From NCBI GenBank assembly GCA_002332615.1, contig DDAL01000008.1, positions 199,989-263,988 on the forward strand: 64,000 nt of DNA, read 5' to 3'. This DNA is from Sphingobacteriaceae bacterium UBA2059. Lineage in GTDB: Bacteria > Bacteroidota > Bacteroidia > Sphingobacteriales > Sphingobacteriaceae. The translations under genes were made by a program, and so were the position numbers. Of the stretch, positions 9,670 through 18,942 are shown in pieces. The notes below the pieces were generated by a model, which ran no database searches, was not told where the DNA came from, and was given only the letters and a program-made list of their open reading frames with translations. Positions within the stretch are counted from its first letter, which is position 1. Each line of letters opens with the position of its first letter.

Positions 9670-10923
9670 ATGGAGCTAAAAAGAGTTGTAATTACTGGAC
9701 TTGGTGCGCTTACCCCTATAGGCAATACCGTTCCCGAATTTTGGGACGCGTTGATTAAAGGTGTAAGCGGTGCCGCTCCAATAACCCATTTCGATGCGTC
9801 GAACTTTAAGACAAAGTTCGCGTGTGAAGTTAAGAATCTGAAAGTTGAAGACTTTTTGGAGAAAAAGGAGATAAGAAAACTTGATCCTTTTGTTCAATAT
9901 GCATTAGTTGCTACTCATGAAGCAGTTAATGATGCAAGTCTTGAATTCGAAAAGCTTGACACTAACAGAATTGGCGTTATCTGGGGGTCGGGAATAGGGG
10001 GCTTAAAGACCTTTTTGGATGAGGTTACCAACTTTGCAAAAGGTGATGGCACTCCTCGCTTTAATCCTTATTTCATTCCCAAGATGATTTTGGATATTGC
10101 TCCGGGACACATCTCAATGAAGTATGGTCTTAGAGGGCCAAACTTTTCTACCGTTTCTGCATGTGCTTCATCGACCAATGCGTTGATCGATGCTATGAAC
10201 TACATTCGCACGGGTACAGCTGATATTATTATATCAGGCGGATCTGAAGCTATTATTAATGAAGCGGGTATTGGAGGCTTTAACGCGATGCATGCCCTTT
10301 CTACTAGAAATGATGATCCACAAACAGCATCCAGGCCATTTGATAAAGACAGGGATGGCTTTGTAACGGGTGAAGGAGCCGGCGTTCTTATTCTGGAAGA
10401 ACTTGAGCACGCAAAAGCGCGCGGTGCGAAAATATATGCTGAGCTTGCCGGTGGCGGTATGAGTGCAGATGCCAATCACCTTACTGCTCCGCACCCCGAA
10501 GGCTTAGGCGCCAGATTGGTGATGGGTAATGCATTAAGAGATGCTGGGCTGAACCATCTGGATATTGATTATATCAACGTTCATGGAACCTCTACTCCTC
10601 TGGGGGATATTAGCGAGACAAAGGCTATCGTTGATCTTTTCGGAGCTCATGCTTATGAGCTTAATATCAGTTCTACAAAGTCCATGACAGGGCATTTACT
10701 TGGAGCAGCCGGTGCCGTAGAAAGCATAGCAACTGTTCTTGCTGTCAAAAATGATATTATCCCTCCTACAATCAATCACTTTACTGATGATCCGAATATT
10801 GATCCGCGTTTAAATTTAACGTTTAACGAGGCTCAAAGGCGTATTGTCAATGCTGCTCAGAGTAACACTTTTGGTTTTGGAGGTCATAACGCATCTGTTA
10901 TCTTCAAAAAATATGAAGAATAA
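9670..10923 (+). CDS. fabF: Beta-ketoacyl-ACP synthase II
   Basis: Condenses malonyl-ACP with acyl-ACP to extend fatty acids. The 417-residue thiolase-fold enzyme has the Cys-His-His triad: Cys165 in ACASS, His305 in NVHGTSTPLGD and His342 in TGHLLGAAG. Cys-His-His rather than Cys-His-Asn places it with FabF/FabB and not FabH. It sits between acpP and rnc with an 18-bp gap upstream and a 23-bp gap downstream, so it is probably part of one operon. Confidence 0.97.
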   Translation: MELKRVVITGLGALTPIGNTVPEFWDALIKGVSGAAPITHFDASNFKTKFACEVKNLKVEDFLEKKEIRKLDPFVQYALVATHEAVNDASLEFEKLDTNRIGVIWGSGIGGLKTFLDEVTNFAKGDGTPRFNPYFIPKMILDIAPGHISMKYGLRGPNFSTVSACASSTNALIDAMNYIRTGTADIIISGGSEAIINEAGIGGFNAMHALSTRNDDPQTASRPFDKDRDGFVTGEGAGVLILEELEHAKARGAKIYAELAGGGMSADANHLTAPHPEGLGARLVMGNALRDAGLNHLDIDYINVHGTSTPLGDISETKAIVDLFGAHAYELNISSTKSMTGHLLGAAGAVESIATVLAVKNDIIPPTINHFTDDPNIDPRLNLTFNEAQRRIVNAAQSNTFGFGGHNASVIFKKYEE

Positions 10924-10946
10924 GCAATCATTCTATTCTACATTGA

Positions 10947-11675
10947 ATGCTCATTGCAAACTTTTATAAACTTTACTTTTCCCCAAAGAGAAAGTATATA
11001 AACAGCCTTAAAAATCTTTTAGGCTTTGTTCCAGGAAATATTATGCTTTACACAATGGCTTTCAGACACAGGTCTGTAGCCATTGTGCTAAAAAACGGCA
11101 CCAGAAGCAGCAACGAAAGACTGGAGTTTCTTGGTGATGCTGTTTTAGGCTGTATAATCGCGGAGGAGCTTTTTAAGCGCTATCCATACAAAACTGAAGG
11201 ATTTCTTACTGAGATGCGCTCTAAGATAGTGAGCCGTGCCAATCTTAATCAGTTGGCTCGAAAAATGGGACTTGAAGAGCTTATAGAATATGATAATCGC
11301 ATAGTTAACTTTCCTAACAAGCAGAGTTCTTTGCTTGGTGATACGTTTGAAGCGCTTATCGGAGCCATTTATCTGGATAAAGGATATAACTTTACAGCTG
11401 ACTTTATTAATAACCGCATACTGAATACTCACGTCGATATCCTCATGCTTGAATCTACGGAAACCAACTTCAAAAGCAGGCTGATTGAATGGTGCCAGAG
11501 AGAAGGTAAGGAACTTATGTTTGAGCTTGTAGCAAACGCCGAGGGCGAAAACTCTAAGTTATTTACAATTCATGCGACTATTGACAAGCAGTTAAAAGGA
11601 ATAGGCGTTGATTATAATAAAAAGAATGCGGAAAAGCTTGCGGCGGAAAAAGCTTGCGAGGCGCTTTCTATCTAA
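10947..11675 (+). CDS. rnc: Ribonuclease III
   Basis: Cleaves double-stranded RNA in rRNA and mRNA processing. The 242-residue protein has the RNase III signature NERLEFLGDAVLG (residues 56-68) and a C-terminal double-stranded RNA-binding domain (about 175-242). The first ATG adds about 30 residues before the first conserved helix, normal for Bacteroidota homologues. It follows fabF by 23 bp. Its stop overlaps the stop of the convergent mlaD gene by 4 bp, leaving no room for a separate terminator. Confidence 0.95.
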   Translation: MLIANFYKLYFSPKRKYINSLKNLLGFVPGNIMLYTMAFRHRSVAIVLKNGTRSSNERLEFLGDAVLGCIIAEELFKRYPYKTEGFLTEMRSKIVSRANLNQLARKMGLEELIEYDNRIVNFPNKQSSLLGDTFEALIGAIYLDKGYNFTADFINNRILNTHVDILMLESTETNFKSRLIEWCQREGKELMFELVANAEGENSKLFTIHATIDKQLKGIGVDYNKKNAEKLAAEKACEALSI

Positions 11676-12655
11676 TCTCTTTGGTTCTTAACTGAATCCT
11701 TTGCTTTCTTTCTGAAATATCCGCGCAGTAAGAAGTTATGCTTAAGCCCCTCCAGGTTTTCATCCAGCTTGACTGAGCTTGATTCAAGATTGCTGATGCT
11801 TCTTCTGATACTTCTTGCAGCATCGGGATCGTTGAGTAATACACCTACAGCATTATCATTGTCATTCAGCCTCTGGCTGGTTTTCTCAAGGTTTGAAGAT
11901 ATAACTGCAGCATCACTGCTAAGCTTCTGCAAATCGCCTACAGACTGCGTTAACTTAGAGAACACCACCGTGTCGGTAAGAAGCCTGTTTGCAAGACCGC
12001 CAGGAGTATTAAGCTTAGAAGCAAAGGCAGAAAGGGAAGAAGCCGTTTGATTCATTCCCATGGATGCTTTGTTTATGTTTTTTACAGCGCTCTTTACGTC
12101 CATTGACATAACAGAATCCGACAAGAGGGCACCCATAGCGCCCTTACCATCTGCCAGGCGAGTACTAATTACTTTCAGGTTATTAGTAATATCTATCAGG
12201 TTCTTGTTATTGGCCTGCAGATCATTCATCATTTCTTCTGTGCTTACTCCTTTTTTAGCTTCTATCACGTCTCCGCTTTCCACGATAGGCAGCTTTATGC
12301 TTCCTCCTTCAACTACTATGATCCTGTTGCCTATAAAACCTTCGGAGCTTACAGATGCCGTTGCATCCTTATGAATATACTTTTGAGCTTCTTCTTCAAT
12401 GCTTAACCTGATCTTTACCTGAGAGCTGCCAAAAAAATCAATCTTTTTCACAGTGCCTACCTTAACACCGGAAAACCATACGTTATTGCCTACTTTTAAT
12501 CCCGACACGTCATCAAAAACAGCATAAAGGTCAATACTCTTGACAAAACGTTTCTGTTGCCCTGCAAGAAGAAAAACAGCAGCAACGAAGATGATGATTC
12601 CTATCAGCACAAATAATCCAACTGTTATGGTTCTTTTAGTTTCAGACTTTTCCAT
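11672..12655 (-). CDS. mlaD: MlaD family (MCE domain) lipid-transport protein
   Basis: Periplasmic substrate-binding subunit of an Mla-type ABC system that moves phospholipids between inner and outer membranes. The 327-residue protein has an N-terminal membrane anchor (about residues 10-31), then one MCE domain (about 38-118, including VSGLKVGNNVWFSGVKVGTV) and a long C-terminal helical region (about 135-310) predicted to form coiled coil or helical tube. It is the last gene of mlaE-mlaF-mlaD; its start overlaps the mlaF stop by one base. Confidence 0.9.
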   Translation of the reverse strand: MEKSETKRTITVGLFVLIGIIIFVAAVFLLAGQQKRFVKSIDLYAVFDDVSGLKVGNNVWFSGVKVGTVKKIDFFGSSQVKIRLSIEEEAQKYIHKDATASVSSEGFIGNRIIVVEGGSIKLPIVESGDVIEAKKGVSTEEMMNDLQANNKNLIDITNNLKVISTRLADGKGAMGALLSDSVMSMDVKSAVKNINKASMGMNQTASSLSAFASKLNTPGGLANRLLTDTVVFSKLTQSVGDLQKLSSDAAVISSNLEKTSQRLNDNDNAVGVLLNDPDAARSIRRSISNLESSSVKLDENLEGLKHNFLLRGYFRKKAKDSVKNQRD

Positions 12656-13428
12656 TAATCAATGAAATTATAATTATAAAAAGTTTTTACCCGCTCATCA
12701 TCCGTATTAAATACGTCTTCAAACGTACCCTGGCGGGCAAAGCGACCGTCCAGCAGCATCATGATACGATCGCCGGTAGCCTTTGCACACGTAAGATCGT
12801 GAGTAATAATAATAGAAGAGGTTTTAAACCGCTCCTGTACAAAGCTAATTAAGCTATTTATTTCAATACAGGTAATTGGGTCAAGCCCGGCAGTAGGCTC
12901 GTCATACAACATTATCTCAGGTCTCATAATCAGTGTACGGGCTATTCCTATCCGCTTCCTTTGCCCGCCCGAAAGTTCCGAAGGCATCTGATTAATTGCC
13001 TGAGACAAACCAACACCTTCCAGAACCTCTTCAATAGCTTTTTCCTTCTCTTTTCTGCTGATACCAGGCACGTTCCTAACCAGTGGGAATTCTAGGTTTT
13101 CCTTAACGGTCATGCTATCATATAAAGCACTATTTTGAAATGAAAATCCCAGCTTGAGGCGTAGTTCCTGCCATTGCTTTGCAGACAGATTATTGATGTC
13201 GTTACCAAGCACCTCTATTCTTCCCATATCTGCCTGCAGGAGCCCGCAAATTATTTTAATAAGTACAGACTTACCGGTTCCCGAACGGCCCAGGACGACC
13301 AGATTTTCCCCCTGATAAAGATCCAGGTCTATTCCTCTTAAAACATGTAGCTCTCCAAATGATTTATGAAGATCACGGATCTGAATAAGTTTTTTAGATT
13401 CATCAATAGCCGGCGTATAGTGCTTCAT
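12655..13428 (-). CDS. mlaF: Mla-type ABC transporter ATP-binding protein
   Basis: Cytosolic ATPase that powers the MlaE permease. The 257-residue sequence has a Walker A GRSGTGKS, an ABC signature LSGGQRKR and a Walker B IMLYDEPTAGLDP. Overlaps of one base on each side (ATG/TGA type) with mlaE and mlaD indicate translational coupling and equal expression. Family and role are clear; the exact lipid carried is not visible. Confidence 0.93.
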   Translation of the reverse strand: MKHYTPAIDESKKLIQIRDLHKSFGELHVLRGIDLDLYQGENLVVLGRSGTGKSVLIKIICGLLQADMGRIEVLGNDINNLSAKQWQELRLKLGFSFQNSALYDSMTVKENLEFPLVRNVPGISRKEKEKAIEEVLEGVGLSQAINQMPSELSGGQRKRIGIARTLIMRPEIMLYDEPTAGLDPITCIEINSLISFVQERFKTSSIIITHDLTCAKATGDRIMMLLDGRFARQGTFEDVFNTDDERVKTFYNYNFID

Positions 13429-14207
13429 TATCTTATGGCATTTACAATCTGTACAACCAAAATCTCCTCAATAAAAATAAGAACCATAGAGACTACCACA
13501 GCAGAGTTAGCCGCTTTGCCAACACCTTCAGTCCCTTTTGATGAATTATAACCCTGATAACATCCAACCGCTCCTATGGTGAATCCATATAATACAGCCT
13601 TAAGAACTGAAGAAAATAAATCGAGGAATGATATTTGCGAAAAAGCATTCTCTATAAAGGATGAAATGCTCGTTTGTTCATTTTGATACACATTCAAAAA
13701 GGAGCCGAACATAGCAACGATCCCCGAATAGATAGCCAAAAGAGGAATCATTACCGTTGTGGCTACAATGCGGGTAACAACCAGGAACTTAAAAGGATTC
13801 GTTCCAGACACTTCCATAGCATCTATCTGTTCTGTAACCTTCATAGAGCCGAGCTCAGCTCCTATATTTGAACCCACTTTACCTGCAGATATCAAAGCAG
13901 TAACAAGGGGAGCAAGGGCTCTGATAATAGAGATGGCAACCAGACTCGGGATCCAGGACGTAGCACCAAACTCTGCAAGAGAGGGTCTGGACTGTTTTGT
14001 AAAAACCATACCGGTAATTAAACTGGTAAGGGTAATGAGACCCAGCGATTTGTAGCCTATTGAGTAACATTGCTTAATGAGCTCTTTCCATTCATAAGGT
14101 GGCAGAAACACTTCTCTTAGAAAACGTGCCAGGAAATAATATATCTCTCCCAGCTGTAATAACATCTTCCTTAATCGTGCCGGTTTATACCCCCCTATTT
14201 GACTCAT
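13428..14207 (-). CDS. mlaE: Mla-type ABC transporter permease
   Basis: Inner-membrane permease of the lipid transport system. The 259-residue protein has about five to six hydrophobic segments and the MlaE family block around GKVGSNIGAELGSMKVTEQI, followed by EIDAM-type residues and FKFLVVTRIVA. It is the first gene of the operon, with about 205 bp upstream to the divergent radical SAM gene. I could not identify a clear -7 box in that gap. Confidence 0.93.
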   Translation of the reverse strand: MSQIGGYKPARLRKMLLQLGEIYYFLARFLREVFLPPYEWKELIKQCYSIGYKSLGLITLTSLITGMVFTKQSRPSLAEFGATSWIPSLVAISIIRALAPLVTALISAGKVGSNIGAELGSMKVTEQIDAMEVSGTNPFKFLVVTRIVATTVMIPLLAIYSGIVAMFGSFLNVYQNEQTSISSFIENAFSQISFLDLFSSVLKAVLYGFTIGAVGCYQGYNSSKGTEGVGKAANSAVVVSMVLIFIEEILVVQIVNAIR

Positions 14208-14412
14208 AAATTTAACGTCCTCCAGACGCTTTATACCTAGGTAAAAGACAGTATTCAGAGCAAACTGTTTTTACTACGTTAAAATTGATAAACGTCGCAA
14301 AGTAAATAAATTAAAAGCACATAGCTCCACCCCGTAAGTTTTTTGCGTTAAGTCTGACACAAAGCTGTTATAAAAAACTTTTTACAAACTAAATATTTTA
14401 GCATTTTGCAGG

Positions 14413-15483
14413 ATGAAATACGCATACAATAACAAGTATTTGAAAGGCAGGGGCGCACAGGTTAACACTCACAATAAATTTTCAAGATTTAGCTATGTCA
14501 AAGACAACATAGAAAGTCTCGATGAAGAAGTTTACCAGCAACTGCCTACTAAAGTTATCGAAGTCTGGCCCAAAACGATCGTAACGATCTCCGATAGCCC
14601 CGACATAGGATTCAGGCAATCCATAAACCCCTACCAAGGCTGCGAGCATGGCTGCCTATACTGTTATGCACGTAACTCTCATGAATACTGGGGATTTAGT
14701 GCAGGGCTTGAGTTTGAAAGAAACATCCTGGTAAAAAAGGAAGCAGCCCGCCTGCTGAAAAAACACTTCAATAAGAAAGGGTACATTCCGTCGCCTATTA
14801 TGCTATCAGGCAATACAGATTGTTATCAGCCGGTAGAGAAAGACCTTAAAATCACACGTTCACTTTTAGAAGTATTTCTACAGTACAAACATCCGGTAAG
14901 CATTATCACCAAGAACACGCTTTTGATGCGCGATATGGATTTGTTGAAAGAGCTGGCTCAACTCAAGCTCGTTCACACAACCATTACCATAAACTCTTTG
15001 AACGAAGAATTAAGAAGAAAGATGGAACCGCGCACGGCAACAGCAAAGAATCGCCTGAAGCTTATAGAAACTCTTGCAAGTGAAAATATACCCGTTCAGC
15101 TGATGGCAGCGCCCATCATCCCTGGACTCAATAGCAGTGAAATCCCCGAGCTTATAAAATCCGCAGCGGATGCCGGAGCCAAATCTGCAATCTATACCTT
15201 GCTAAGGCTCAATGGGGTAATAGGCGAAGTGTTTAAAGACTGGATAATCAAAACTTATCCGGATAGGGCAGGCAAAGTTTTAACTATGATCGCTTCCTGC
15301 CACCAGGGAAACCTAAATGACAGCCGATGGGGGACAAGAATGAGAGGGGATGGGAAAATCGCCGAAAGCATACACCAGCTCATAAAAATATCCATAAACA
15401 GATCTATGCCGCAAATGAGCATGCCCTCCTTAAGCACGGAACATTTTACACCCGATACAGGATTTCAAAAAAAGCTATTTTAA
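14413..15483 (+). CDS. PA0069-family radical SAM protein
   Basis: A 356-residue radical SAM enzyme related to spore photoproduct lyase-like proteins, of unknown substrate. The iron-sulfur motif CEHGCLYC gives Cys77, Cys81 and Cys84 in the standard CxxxCxxC spacing, and the following YAR and GLEFERNILVK blocks are typical of the PA0069 family. It stands alone between two minus-strand operons. Specific function is not known and should not be read as DNA photoproduct repair. Confidence 0.85.
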   Translation: MKYAYNNKYLKGRGAQVNTHNKFSRFSYVKDNIESLDEEVYQQLPTKVIEVWPKTIVTISDSPDIGFRQSINPYQGCEHGCLYCYARNSHEYWGFSAGLEFERNILVKKEAARLLKKHFNKKGYIPSPIMLSGNTDCYQPVEKDLKITRSLLEVFLQYKHPVSIITKNTLLMRDMDLLKELAQLKLVHTTITINSLNEELRRKMEPRTATAKNRLKLIETLASENIPVQLMAAPIIPGLNSSEIPELIKSAADAGAKSAIYTLLRLNGVIGEVFKDWIIKTYPDRAGKVLTMIASCHQGNLNDSRWGTRMRGDGKIAESIHQLIKISINRSMPQMSMPSLSTEHFTPDTGFQKKLF

Positions 15484-15643
15484 TGTCTTGATAGGGATGA
15501 TGGCGTATCGCCAGAATTCGTTCAGACGTAGAGTCCATTCACTCATACCGGCCGGCGGCCGGGCGCAATAGCATCTTCGGAGCTTGTTTCAAAGCAAAGA
15601 TAAGGAAAAGGGTAAAGCCACTATCGTTTACAAGCTGTTTTAG

Positions 15644-15670
15644 CAAAAAAAAAGCGGGTTATTGCCCGCC
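15644..15670 (-). terminator. Rho-independent terminator after the zinc-ribbon gene
   Basis: Read on the minus strand, GGCGGGC and GCCCGC-type arms flank a short AATAA loop and run into nine T residues. It lies 28 bp after the stop of the zinc-ribbon gene and ends the minus-strand operon that starts near 19.8 kb. Confidence 0.85.
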
Positions 15671-15697
15671 TAAAAATCACCTACTGATTATTATTTT

Positions 15698-16450
15698 TTA
15701 TACAGCCTCAACTTCTTCGGTTCCATTTACAAAAGCATCGTCTATAAGTATCCGACCGCAGTGCTCGCAAACAATAATTTTCTTATGCTGGCGAATATCT
15801 GACTGACGCTGAGGAGGAATCTGATTAAAGCAGCCAGCACAAGAATCACGTTGAATAGTTACAACAGCAAGTCCGTTCTTTGCACTTTGGCGTAAGCGAC
15901 TATAAGCTATTAGAAGTCGCTCTTCAATTTGCTCCGAAGCTTTTTCAGCCTTCTCGTTAAGCTCATCTTCTTCTTTTTCAGTCTCAGAAGTAATATTATC
16001 CAGTTCAGCTTTCTTCGCTTCAAGGTCTTTTTTGCGTTCCTCAAGGTCGGCTAAAGCCTTTTCGTATATTTCAGTTTTGTTTTGTATCTCAAATTCGAAT
16101 TCTTTAATCTTCTTTTCAGACACCTGTATGTCCAAACCCTGAATCTCTATTTCCTTAGTTATAGCATCATACTCACGGTTATTCTTTACCTCATTAAGCT
16201 GGGCTTCATACTTTTTAATATTTGCCTGGCAATCCTTAATAAGGTTTTTCCTGTTTACAATGGAGTCTTCAAGCTCATCAAGTTCAGCTTTTATCTTTTC
16301 GATACGCGTGCCAAGTCCTGCCACCTCATCTTCAAGATCTGCTACTTCCATAGGAAGCTCACCTCTAACCTGTCTGATCTTGTCAACCTGAGTGTGGATG
16401 GTTTGCAGCTCATATAAAGCCTTAAGCTTCTGTTCTACGGTTTGTTCCAT
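15698..16450 (-). CDS. C4-type zinc ribbon protein with long coiled coil
   Basis: A 250-residue protein made of a long helical hairpin (about residues 5-175, rich in E, K and L heptads) followed by a C-terminal zinc ribbon with two Cys pairs: CAGC and CEHC. Homologues are described as putative nucleic-acid binding or chaperone-like proteins; no enzyme motif is present. Its start overlaps by one base the stop of the Nif3-like gene, an arrangement conserved in Bacteroidota. Confidence 0.85.
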   Translation of the reverse strand: MEQTVEQKLKALYELQTIHTQVDKIRQVRGELPMEVADLEDEVAGLGTRIEKIKAELDELEDSIVNRKNLIKDCQANIKKYEAQLNEVKNNREYDAITKEIEIQGLDIQVSEKKIKEFEFEIQNKTEIYEKALADLEERKKDLEAKKAELDNITSETEKEEDELNEKAEKASEQIEERLLIAYSRLRQSAKNGLAVVTIQRDSCAGCFNQIPPQRQSDIRQHKKIIVCEHCGRILIDDAFVNGTEEVEAV

Positions 16451-17547
16451 TAAATTAAATAATTTATGGGGTTTGTGTTTATTGATGTTAAATGGAGGGC
16501 AAAGTTACTAAATTTTTTGCTTATATTTTCAAATAACAAGTCCTGTGTAAATTGCTCGCTTTCAAAATGTCCCACATCAGCAAGGATGATTTTTTCCTCT
16601 GCATCAAAAAACTCATGATACTTGAAATCACCTGTTATAAACACGTCAGCCCCGGCTCGTATCGCTTCTTTAAGCAAGCTGCTGCCAGAGCCTCCGCAAA
16701 CAGCTATACGTTGCACGGGCTTTCCCAAAAGCCTGGTATGCCTGATCACTTTGGTCCTCAACTCTTCCTTAACAAGCATCATAAAGGAATGCTCATTCAT
16801 AGGTTCATTTAAATTGCCCACCATTCCTAAGCCCACTCTGGAATGCACATTATCCAGAGAATAAATATCATAAGCTATCTCCTCATACGGATGAGCCATA
16901 AACAAAGCAGAGAGAACCTTTCTTTCAAGATTTACAGGCAGGATCACTTCAATCCTCACCTCCGCTTCTTTATGAAGTTCACCAACCCTGCCCACAAATG
17001 CGTCTGTTCCTTCTCCTGCTTTAAACGTTCCGAAACCCTCCAGATTGTAACTGCATTCCGAATAGTTACCTATGGCACCGGCGCCGGCATTAAATAAAGC
17101 GGCTCTCACTCTGTCAGCGTACTCCACAGGGCAAAAAGTAACCAGCTTTTTAAGCAAGCCTCGTTTAGGCTGCAAAACCGAACAATCCATAATTCCCAGG
17201 CGTTCGCATATCTTGGCATTCACACCCACGTCTACACTATCAAGATTGGTATGTATGGCATAAAGCGCTATATCATTTTTAATAGCCTTAGCAACCACGC
17301 GTTCAACATAAGATTGATTATTAAACCTCTTCAAACCCTTAAAAATAATAGGATGATGAGATATAATAACATCTGCACCTTTGGCTATCGCCTCATCAAC
17401 CACAGCCTCGGTACAGTCAAGCGATATAAGGGCAGAAGATAGTACAGTATCCGGCTCGCCAACTAGTAAACCCGAGTTGTCATAACTTTCCTGATAAGGT
17501 AAAGGAGCAAGACTTTCCAAAAAAGATATCAGTTCATACAGTTTCAT
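16450..17547 (-). CDS. Nif3-like dinuclear metal centre protein
   Basis: A 365-residue member of the NIF3/YbgI family, which forms toroidal hexamers with a two-metal site; a GTP cyclohydrolase-like role has been suggested for relatives but is not proven. The metal ligands are visible in ISHHPIIF (residues about 63-70), AIHTNLDSV and near the C-terminus in DVGHFESE. The middle region (about 130-230) is the inserted PII-like domain of the longer forms. I chose the second of two adjacent ATGs because AGGAGG sits 5 bases before it, an unusually good Shine-Dalgarno for this phylum. The first bases overlap the preceding membrane gene. Confidence 0.88.
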   Translation of the reverse strand: MKLYELISFLESLAPLPYQESYDNSGLLVGEPDTVLSSALISLDCTEAVVDEAIAKGADVIISHHPIIFKGLKRFNNQSYVERVVAKAIKNDIALYAIHTNLDSVDVGVNAKICERLGIMDCSVLQPKRGLLKKLVTFCPVEYADRVRAALFNAGAGAIGNYSECSYNLEGFGTFKAGEGTDAFVGRVGELHKEAEVRIEVILPVNLERKVLSALFMAHPYEEIAYDIYSLDNVHSRVGLGMVGNLNEPMNEHSFMMLVKEELRTKVIRHTRLLGKPVQRIAVCGGSGSSLLKEAIRAGADVFITGDFKYHEFFDAEEKIILADVGHFESEQFTQDLLFENISKKFSNFALHLTSINTNPINYLI

Positions 17548-18010
17548 CATCACCTCCTGTTTCTTCTTCAAAAGTATTTTCAAGAACACGCTTATACCAG
17601 CTTATTTTCATCCAGTATTGAACCATAAAAATGAGCTGCACTACGCCAATTAATCCAATCACCCACATCCGTTCTTCCTTTATAGTGGTCAGATAAGGCA
17701 AAAAGCCAAGTACAGTAAAAACCGCATATCCCATACCCGGCCTGAAAGCAGGCTGGCGCGGAACCTCGTAATTTCTCGACTCAAGTTCTTTTGCAAGAGA
17801 ATCTGTTAAAGCGCCAACCACTACAAACAGCCACACAATATTAAAGCCTGGCAAAAAAAGCAACCATACCGTATAAGCAGGCAGTTTTCTATTTTCGGGC
17901 TTAATCAGCAAAAAAGTACGGTATAGCACCCTGTAGAAAAAAAAGAGGATTACAAGCAATATCAAGGCTACCAGGCCCAGATTGCTCAAAGATTGAATAT
18001 CAGTCGGCAT
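17534..18010 (-). CDS. Small membrane protein of unknown function
   Basis: A 158-residue protein with four hydrophobic segments (about residues 10-30, 45-65, 90-108 and 115-133) and an acidic tail. I do not recognise a named domain. It overlaps the start of the Nif3-like gene by 14 bases, which suggests translational coupling, and follows the DUF2905 gene by 37 bp. No catalytic motif is visible. Confidence 0.75.
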   Translation of the reverse strand: MPTDIQSLSNLGLVALILLVILFFFYRVLYRTFLLIKPENRKLPAYTVWLLFLPGFNIVWLFVVVGALTDSLAKELESRNYEVPRQPAFRPGMGYAVFTVLGFLPYLTTIKEERMWVIGLIGVVQLIFMVQYWMKISWYKRVLENTFEEETGGDDETV

Positions 18011-18047
18011 AATTCAAAAGTACTAACAAATCGCGCAAAATAAGCTC

Positions 18048-18257
18048 CTACTTAAACAAACGGAATATCAATGCAATCAACAAATTGATAAGAATGATAG
18101 TAGTTATCGGAAAATAGATTTTCATATTGGGTCTCTCTATCCTTATGTCGCCCGGCAATCTGCCAATCCACTGAAGCTTGTCCGGAAAAAAATACAACAC
18201 AATGCCGGCAAGTACAATCAGCAATCCTATAACAATCAACATTTTTCCTAAGTGCAT
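18048..18257 (-). CDS. DUF2905 family membrane protein
   Basis: A 69-residue protein with two transmembrane segments and the family motif GRLPGDIRIERPN between them. Function is unknown. Only one base separates its start (18257) from the upstream TM2 gene's stop (18259), so it is almost certainly cotranscribed with it. Confidence 0.85.
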   Translation of the reverse strand: MHLGKMLIVIGLLIVLAGIVLYFFPDKLQWIGRLPGDIRIERPNMKIYFPITTIILINLLIALIFRLFK

Positions 18258-18258
18258 A

Positions 18259-18612
18259 TCAAAGCTTCACCAGCCTCAGCGATTCAAAGGCCATCTTACG
18301 GTTATACTCTAAAGCCAGACTCTTGTAATTGATTAAATCTACAATTGTTCCAATTAAACACAAGCCTCCGGTTAATAAGTACAAAATGCCCATTCCAATT
18401 TGCCCTATCACAAACCTCTGTATTCCAGCCACAACAACAAATCCCAGACAGGTAAGCAAAAGCAATTCATTCGGCTTCCTTCGCTTACTGTTATAGAACA
18501 TAATAAATTTCCTTGCCTCAGCTTCATCAAGCTCTGCCATATGGTTTTTTAAAAAGACAAACTCCTCAGCAGACAAATCCTGGAGGCTATAGATCAAGTT
18601 TTCGTAGTTCAT
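18259..18612 (-). CDS. TM2 domain-containing protein
   Basis: A 117-residue protein with a polar N-terminal helix region (about residues 1-55) followed by a TM2 domain of two membrane segments around GFVVVAGIQRFVIGQIGMGILYLL-like sequence. I use the ATG at 18612 because the upstream in-frame ATG at 18630 lies inside the preceding gene; the chosen start leaves a single-base gap. TM2 and DUF2752 genes are often neighbours in Bacteroidota. Role unknown. Confidence 0.82.
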   Translation of the reverse strand: MNYENLIYSLQDLSAEEFVFLKNHMAELDEAEARKFIMFYNSKRRKPNELLLLTCLGFVVVAGIQRFVIGQIGMGILYLLTGGLCLIGTIVDLINYKSLALEYNRKMAFESLRLVKL

Positions 18613-18613
18613 A

Positions 18614-18907
18614 TCAATAATTAAATTCAAGGGTTTTCAAAAAATGCTTTGACAGAACAAAAAGCCGGTGCAGAAGGATCAGTAAAGCAGGAATGCCAAA
18701 CCAGTGCATCCGGAAAGAGGCAAGCACTTCACCATGGAGGAGCAATGCAACAGCTCTTCCAATTCCGCAACCCGGGCACCAGTTACAGCCTGAGAGAGCC
18801 AGGGGACACAGAGTGAAATGATGAGCAGATACGTCACTAAACAGCAGTGCAAGCAGAGCAGCGGTCCATAACACAAACTCGAAGAGATAACCGCTTAATT
18901 TCATCAC
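18614..18907 (-). CDS. DUF2752 domain-containing membrane protein
   Basis: A 97-residue membrane protein with the DUF2752 motif CPGCGIGRA (about residues 44-52), preceded by another Cys in the LCPLALSGCNWC stretch. Two to three hydrophobic segments. The cysteines might bind metal, but nothing is established. It follows the EamA-type transporter by 35 bp and leads into the TM2 gene. Confidence 0.85.
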   Translation of the reverse strand: MMKLSGYLFEFVLWTAALLALLFSDVSAHHFTLCPLALSGCNWCPGCGIGRAVALLLHGEVLASFRMHWFGIPALLILLHRLFVLSKHFLKTLEFNY

Positions 18908-18942
18908 ACTAAAGATAAGTGAATGAGTATGAGTATAAAAAC

